Below are positions 58,620-64,000 of a stretch of DNA of 64,000 bases, in pieces. Where the stretch lies: NCBI GenBank assembly GCA_051453625.1, contig JBOZIK010000001.1:5169696-5233695 (forward strand), read 5' to 3'. Position 1 is the first letter of the stretch. Every line of letters starts with the position of its first letter. The translations under genes were made by a program, and so were the position numbers. Source of the DNA: Welwitschia mirabilis (taxonomy: Eukaryota > Gnetophyta > Gnetopsida > Welwitschiales). A model generated the notes under the pieces. It was given only the letters and a program-made list of their open reading frames with translations. It was not told the origin of the DNA and searched no databases.

Positions 58620-58950
58620 ATCATATTTGATCAAGAGTTATTCATTATGGTTTTATTTGATGATAGCAACTTATCATTGTGTGCTAGCAACTTAGTCATG
58701 AGGTGCTTTAATAACCTACTATTTAAGCATAGTAGCATTATTCTTATATAAGATGAAAGTCATCAAGGTGTCAATTAAAATTTGAAAATCCTTGATTAAA
58801 GCTATTCTTCTTTGATTATCTTCTTTAGCCTTTCAATCCTATATAAGTTTACTAATTCATTTTAGCTCTATGCATCAATTTCCAACTATAATATTTTTTG
58901 ATCTTCATATGTGATAGTGCTACTATTTTTCATTTTTAACTCAATCATAA
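58620..58950 (-). pseudogene. copia-2 RNase H remnant
   Basis: IALIKDFQILID and YKNNATMLK fit the WLRxxLxDL and CDNxSAIxLxK segments. Decayed. Confidence 0.45.
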
Positions 58951-60380
58951 AATTATGTATCTATATAACTAAACTACACATCCATGGCTAATCAAACATG
59001 TTTTAACTTTTTTCAACCTAGATTAAAAATGCTATTAGTTTTTATCCACTACTTGGAATTTAGGTCATAATTTATTAGTTTTAGCTACATATTTCACTAT
59101 TTTAAACACTAGTACATAAAGATTTTTTGTTATTTTGTACATGTTGTTAATACGTTTCCTACAAAAGTTATATTAAAGTTTGTATTAATTAGAGGCATTT
59201 ATTTGAAAGGCATTTATTTGAAAATAAATTAATGATATTATTTTATATTTCATGAATCTTTTTTCCCTCTTAATTTCATTTTGGAATCTATTGAAATCCT
59301 TCTTAAATTAAATTATTCTAAGCTATATTTATTTTTTAGTTCTATGGAATACTTTTCTTAGTGCATAATAAACCTTTATTCTTTCTTACTAGTTTGGAAT
59401 CTTAGGAAGTACTTTAATAAGCCTAAATATGACATTCTAAATTTTTGATTAATGTTGTCTTTTACACTTTTAATTTGGTGTCTATTACTTCCTATGATAA
59501 TAATATGATCCACATGTAATAATAGTATAGCTATTATTTTGTTTTTCTAGTATGATTTTATATATAAATATGATTCCATGCATAATTCCATTTAAGCCTA
59601 TTTGTTTTAGATATACATTGATTTCTTAATATTATGATCTTAATGCCTATTTTTAAACTATATGAGGACTTCGTAATATTAAAAGCTTATTTTCCTAGCA
59701 TTTCAAGATATAGCCTTCTAATTACATGATGTACATTTATTTATCTATGGTTTTGTTTAGGAAATATAAGTTTATTTATATTTTTAGCAAATCACATTTA
59801 TATTTTTGGGCTAATATTAATAAGATTTTGATTATTTTGATTTTTACAATTAAAGCATAAGGCTATGTGAAATTAATACATTTATTCTAGATGTATTCCT
59901 TTACTAAATTATTGCTTTATACTTATTTGTGGTTCTATCTTAGTTTTATTTGATTTGAAATGCTTAGTTAGTTCTATTGTGGTTCTTATTAGTCTCAATT
60001 AACTTTTAAGTCTTGTTCTTGATTAACATGTCATAATTTAGTACATTATTTCTTTTCATTTTTGAATTATTGTCTTCTTCTATACTTTTTAGTTATATTT
60101 CTTTTGGTGTAATAAATGTAGTGCTATATATTATTCTTTTGATTTCATTTCCTTAATGAATATTTTTATTTTCTTCTTAAACTAGTCTTTTTTTCAATTT
60201 TCCCTTTTGATTTTATCTATTTTAAGGTTTTTTTCATCTCCATCATAATTGTATTCTAACATTTTACCTAGTGATCTTAGATTGCATTCTATTTCTTAAC
60301 ACTCTTTGAGTGATATCATGAAATCTTAGCTAGATTTTAGTTTATTTATGTTATCCTCGTAGGTGAACTACAACTTTAAG
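58950..60380 (-). pseudogene. copia-2 reverse transcriptase
   Basis: SPHIVxKxALRSxYxEINVY (59640-59700; usual SLYGLKQAxRxWYxxI), IAILLLHVDHIIIIGSNRHQ (HVDH at 59505-59516, where YVDD is usual, so two catalytic-box residues are changed), FRMSYLGLLKYFLRFQTSKK (usual FxMxDLGxLxYFLGIE), and EKYSIEL. The N-terminal part (60300-59800) is hard to read. Confidence 0.8.
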
Positions 60381-61260
60381 ACTCCAATGTGTTATACTTT
60401 AGAAGTAGTTTCTCTTCATTACAAGTTATCTCTTTTAACATTAAATCCTTCCTATGTTCGAAATACCATACTCAGTACGTTTTTCTTTCTGTATTGTATC
60501 TAAATGATAGTTCAATTTTAGCTTTATCATCTAGTGTACTTTCTTATAATGGATGGACATGTACAAAGCATTTTTATTTAAAGTTTTTGAAGTGTTTAAT
60601 ATAATTCTATATATCTAATTAAAAAGTAAATAAATATCCATTATTATAACTCTTAATTAGAAGATAATTATGCATTACTACTGTTATGATTACATCTTTC
60701 TCCTAAAGTTGCTAGGAATATTAGTCTCACACATAATTGTAAATACCACTTCATAATAGTTTTTTCAATTTATCTTTTTATTTTCTTGTACATAATTTAT
60801 TTTAAATACATAGGGAAGAGTAACCTCATTGAATTTCTACTTCCTTTGATTCTTCTTGGAATTCCTATGATATGCATTTTCTACCTCTAATAGTTCTAAT
60901 TCTTTCAATGTAGCTCCAACTTATTTTTTCATTATGACTCTAGAAATTTTAAATGCATCTATAATATGTGGCTTTTTTTTTATAAAATACATTTTAATTT
61001 TTCTTTAATTCATTTTTCTATTATGATCTAGAAATTTTAAATCCATCTATAATATGTGACTTTTGTTTTAGAAAATATATAAAGATCATTTTGGTATGGT
61101 TATTAATCAAGGTCATAATAAACTATTATTTTTTGAAATTTAGTATGGATATTCACCTACATATGTAAAGAAATTTTAGTTTATTCTTAAATATCTTTTT
61201 TGAATTTGAATTTTTTCTCTGTTGTGTATACTAAATCACCATGCTATATTAAATGTATTT
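60380..61260 (-). pseudogene. copia-2 integrase, with an 88-bp tandem duplication
   Basis: YDLDxxPYQNDLYIF (near the first catalytic segment; usual IDDxSRxTWxYF), then KSHIIDGFKISR twice (an 88-bp duplication, 60926-61063), IRTIRGRKCIS with EFQEES (60835-60905; usual LRxDRGGExxSxEF, the catalytic Asp gone), and the C-terminal LDDKAKIELSFRYNTERKTY (60480-60550; usual LDxKSxKCIFxGYxxxxKxY). The duplication is not a multiple of three and so shifts the frame. Confidence 0.72.
60926..61063. repeat. 88-bp tandem duplication
   Basis: 60926-60975 and 61014-61063 share about 50 bases (CTAGAAATTTTAAATxCATC and ATAATATGTGxCTTTT) at 88-bp spacing. Confidence 0.8.
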
Positions 61261-61273
61261 GATGGTGTTTATA

Positions 61274-64000
61274 CGTGACGCCCTCTCTTCTCTTACCCTA
61301 ATTAAGCACTGTTTTTTTCCCTCCCTTTTCTCTTCCTTTCTTCTTAGTATTATTACTTAATAGACACAGCAGAACCTGAGATCAAATTTTACTTATTACT
61401 TTATTAGCAGTTTTATATTCTAAGAAAAATAAATCATATTAATATTATATATTTACCTATAATAAATTTCTAGATTATTTTGGTTTACAAACAACACCGA
61501 TGTCATAAATTCGTGTCCTTCATTTCTTCATGGTTTTTGGTCCAATAAAAGATATCTTGGGAATAGTTGAGAAGATGTAAACTTGTTATAAACATACATG
61601 GATAAGTTTAAAATATAATACCTAACCAATATAATAGGAGGTTGCAACTCCAATTAATGGCATTCTAACTCGATATCTGGCTACCCTCCTGACATGAGTT
61701 AATTCTACTTTAGGTTCTAAACTATAAAAACATGTTGGGCTCAACTTCATAGGGTTTCACTTCACCTCAATATACCTTGATACAGGTGATAGGTGATATA
61801 TAAGATGGATACATGTTTACAAATGATCCTCAGCTTTCTTGAAGCATCTGTGGACAGTGTAATGTAATCCATCGATGCCAAAGGCTCAAGATATTAAGTT
61901 GAAGTAAGCTCATACATGGGTAGGGTAGAAGAGTGGTGATCAAATCCACTTCTAGAAGGGTATTATGGGGGAAAAAATGCAATTTAACCCACCTTGATGA
62001 TGAAATCCAAGTGTGAGGATGAACATTATTAAAATTATTTTGATTACTCTTGTTCAATGAATACACCATACAAATTCATGCATACAATTCTAACTAATGT
62101 GGATATTTAATATATTATTTACCTAGTTATAATAATTCTAATCATCATTAGGTTTATTTTATAGAAACAACCATTAAAAAAAAACAAGCATATAAGAACA
62201 TCTCTATATTCAAGATTACAATAACAAAAACCTATATAAAGGAAATATTCTTTTTTTGGTTCCTTTTAATAATAACAAAAAATATTTAAAATGTATAAAA
62301 TTACATCTTAATAATGTACTTAAATGAACCGAAACATACCTAGAGCTATGCTAGTCCTAGAAACATTCTTCTATGCTGATATGACAACCTCCATGAATTG
62401 TTGCAAAGAATCTAAACAAAAGAAAGTATATCTCAAGCATAATTGTTAAGGTATAAATATTTATCCAAGATTAATATGGCTATATTATAAGTTAATTAAA
62501 AAAATGATAATCTAAATACTATTTATGTTACTTAAACTACAAAGGTGAAAACTCTTACAAGCATCCACATTCAAAGTAAGATAAAGAAAAAAAGGTAAAA
62601 GAGGTAGTTTTATAAATAAAATACTATTTATATGTAATTTAACTTAAATTTACTATAAAAACATATCTTATATACTCAAATTACCTATAAAATTTTATGT
62701 AATAATTTTTCTATAATTTAAAACATTAATTATAACATTTTTGGGCTCTAAGGAGATATCATAGTTAAAAATTAATAATTAATTAATTATAAAGCAACAA
62801 AATAGATTATACTAGTTTTTAAAAAACTAGACATATAATAAGATTATTAGAATCTAACTTAAACTATCTTGGAAATCCAGAAATATTATTTCTAAGGTTA
62901 TCATTTAAGGTTAAGAACTGTCAAATTTTCTAAAATTATAGTTTTACCGCACTACACTAAAATGACCATAACTTTTAAAATACTTTGCATTTTTAATGAT
63001 TTAAGATGTTTTAGAAAGATTATTCAATTTCCTACAACTTAGGGTGCTCAAGTTTGCAGATATCTTAACAAATAGTTATGCAAACATAAATTAATTGCTT
63101 ACTGTTTTCTGTATTTATTTTCTAACATAATTTAATAAATGAAGTTTTAAAAATAATTTTTCATTAGAAAATTTATTATTTTTACATTTTGATGTTCATA
63201 AGAAAATCCTGGACTTTAAGAAAAAAATTACTAATCTATACCTACAAATTAATAAGCTATGTTGTTTTTATTCTAGAAATTTAATTTTCGCCATAACAAA
63301 AATATGATAAAGTTCCTACAACTAGTTAAGAAATAACTTAGATCATTAAAATAATGGATATATTAACTAATTACTTACATAATATCTTAACTAACTTAAT
63401 AATTCAAATCATTATAGAAATAAAAATCAAATCAATTCAAAAGGAACCATTTATTATGAGCCTTAGGATTTCCGTGAAAGAGTACTAGCCTAAAGGGGTC
63501 TTTGAGGATCAGACTTGCCCCTAATAAGATGGACATAATGCATAATAAATAAAATATAATATTAAAATAAATATCAATATCCAAATTTCTTTTTTGCACC
63601 TTTAATAGTGAACCCCTTGGTTACTTAGCCATAATCATCCATTAGTAACCTCCATTACCAAGCACAAGAGACTTCGCATATCTCCCTACCATCTTGATGA
63701 GAATCAATGGAATGGAATAATATTTTATAACATAATTACATAAAATTCATAAATAATTACCTAATGCAATATCATATCATTCCACTAGAATCTTAAAAAG
63801 AGATCATATAGATATTAAAAGTAAAGAGATTACTTAGTAAGTCTTGATAGTTGAACATTGATGAAGATTTAAGCTCAAGAGTTCCTTATCTTTAAGCTTT
63901 CAAGCTCTAAGCTCCACAAGCAAGAGAATGAAAGAAAGAAAGAGGAAACAAGGAAATTCACTTATATTTTTAAAAAAATGGAAAATCTTTCCTTTTATAG
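61274..64000 (-). mobile_element. large gypsy-type LTR, copy 3, truncated by the window end
   Basis: It begins CGTGACGCCC, corresponding to TGTGACACCC of copy 1, and aligns with copy 1 up to the TATA box: the last ten bases, CCTTTTATAG, read CTATAAAAGG on the minus strand. It keeps blocks such as GGTAGGGTAGAAGAGTGGTG and GTGAACCCCTTGGTTACTTA. Whether it is a solo LTR or part of a longer element cannot be told here. It interrupts copia-2. Confidence 0.8.

Larger units (their letters stand above)
58600..61273 (-). mobile_element. Ty1/copia pol fragment (copia-2)
   Basis: Integrase, RT and RNase H follow in copia order on the minus strand. The right (5') side is cut by the third large LTR at 61274; the left end runs into LINE-3 near 58600 without a visible LTR. 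The fragment is truncated on both sides within the window. Confidence 0.8.

Overview
This window is AT-rich plant nuclear DNA (angiosperm-type) made almost entirely of old, broken transposable elements nested in one another. I found no intact host gene, tRNA, rRNA or CRISPR array. The organism call rests on the element types: Ty1/copia with an initiator-Met tRNA primer site, Athila/Tat-like Ty3/gypsy with a DLGAS-type protease and FMDD reverse transcriptase, and plant L1-type LINEs with CCHC-ORF1, endonuclease, RT and zf-RVT. Species cannot be named from the sequence. Every coding region carries stops and frameshifts, so all are annotated as pseudogenes.

Layout. 1-1267: a decayed minus-strand reading frame, perhaps an extra ORF of a Tat-like element. 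1268-7720: a complete but dead Ty1/copia element (plus strand) with two LTRs of about 1.1 kb. 7721-7904 and 32521-37100: LINE-1 (minus), split by a large Ty3/gypsy element, called gypsy-B (7910-32515, target duplication CATGT). Gypsy-B has its left LTR broken by a second gypsy element, gypsy-A (8019-17508, target duplication CTCAC). Its gag is broken by a 3.7-kb solo LTR (27461-31154, imperfect duplication GGATA/GGGTA). Gypsy-A has gag and a dead protease but no visible pol, and instead carries an unusual Asn/Glu-rich frame. Gypsy-B has gag-pro-RT-RH-INT and then a long 3' region with one sense and one antisense extra reading frame and a diverged tandem repeat.

38147-43560: a second copy of the large LTR family, itself holding a 1.29-kb solo LTR. 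43561-53060: LINE-2 (minus), with a 4.6-kb LTR-flanked element (45301-49882) inserted in the middle of its RT. 53061-56400: AT-rich sequence with little recognisable content. 56400-58600: LINE-3 RT (minus). 58600-61273: a Ty1/copia pol fragment (minus), entered at 61274 by a third copy of the large LTR, which runs off the window.

The nesting gives relative ages: LINE-1 is older than gypsy-B, which is older than gypsy-A and the first large solo LTR; LINE-2 is older than the 45.3-49.9 kb element; copia-2 is older than the third large LTR. Nearly all elements lie on the minus strand. Six runs of N (10 to 546 bases) mark assembly gaps, and two of them are flanked by near-identical sequence that looks like unmerged contig ends.
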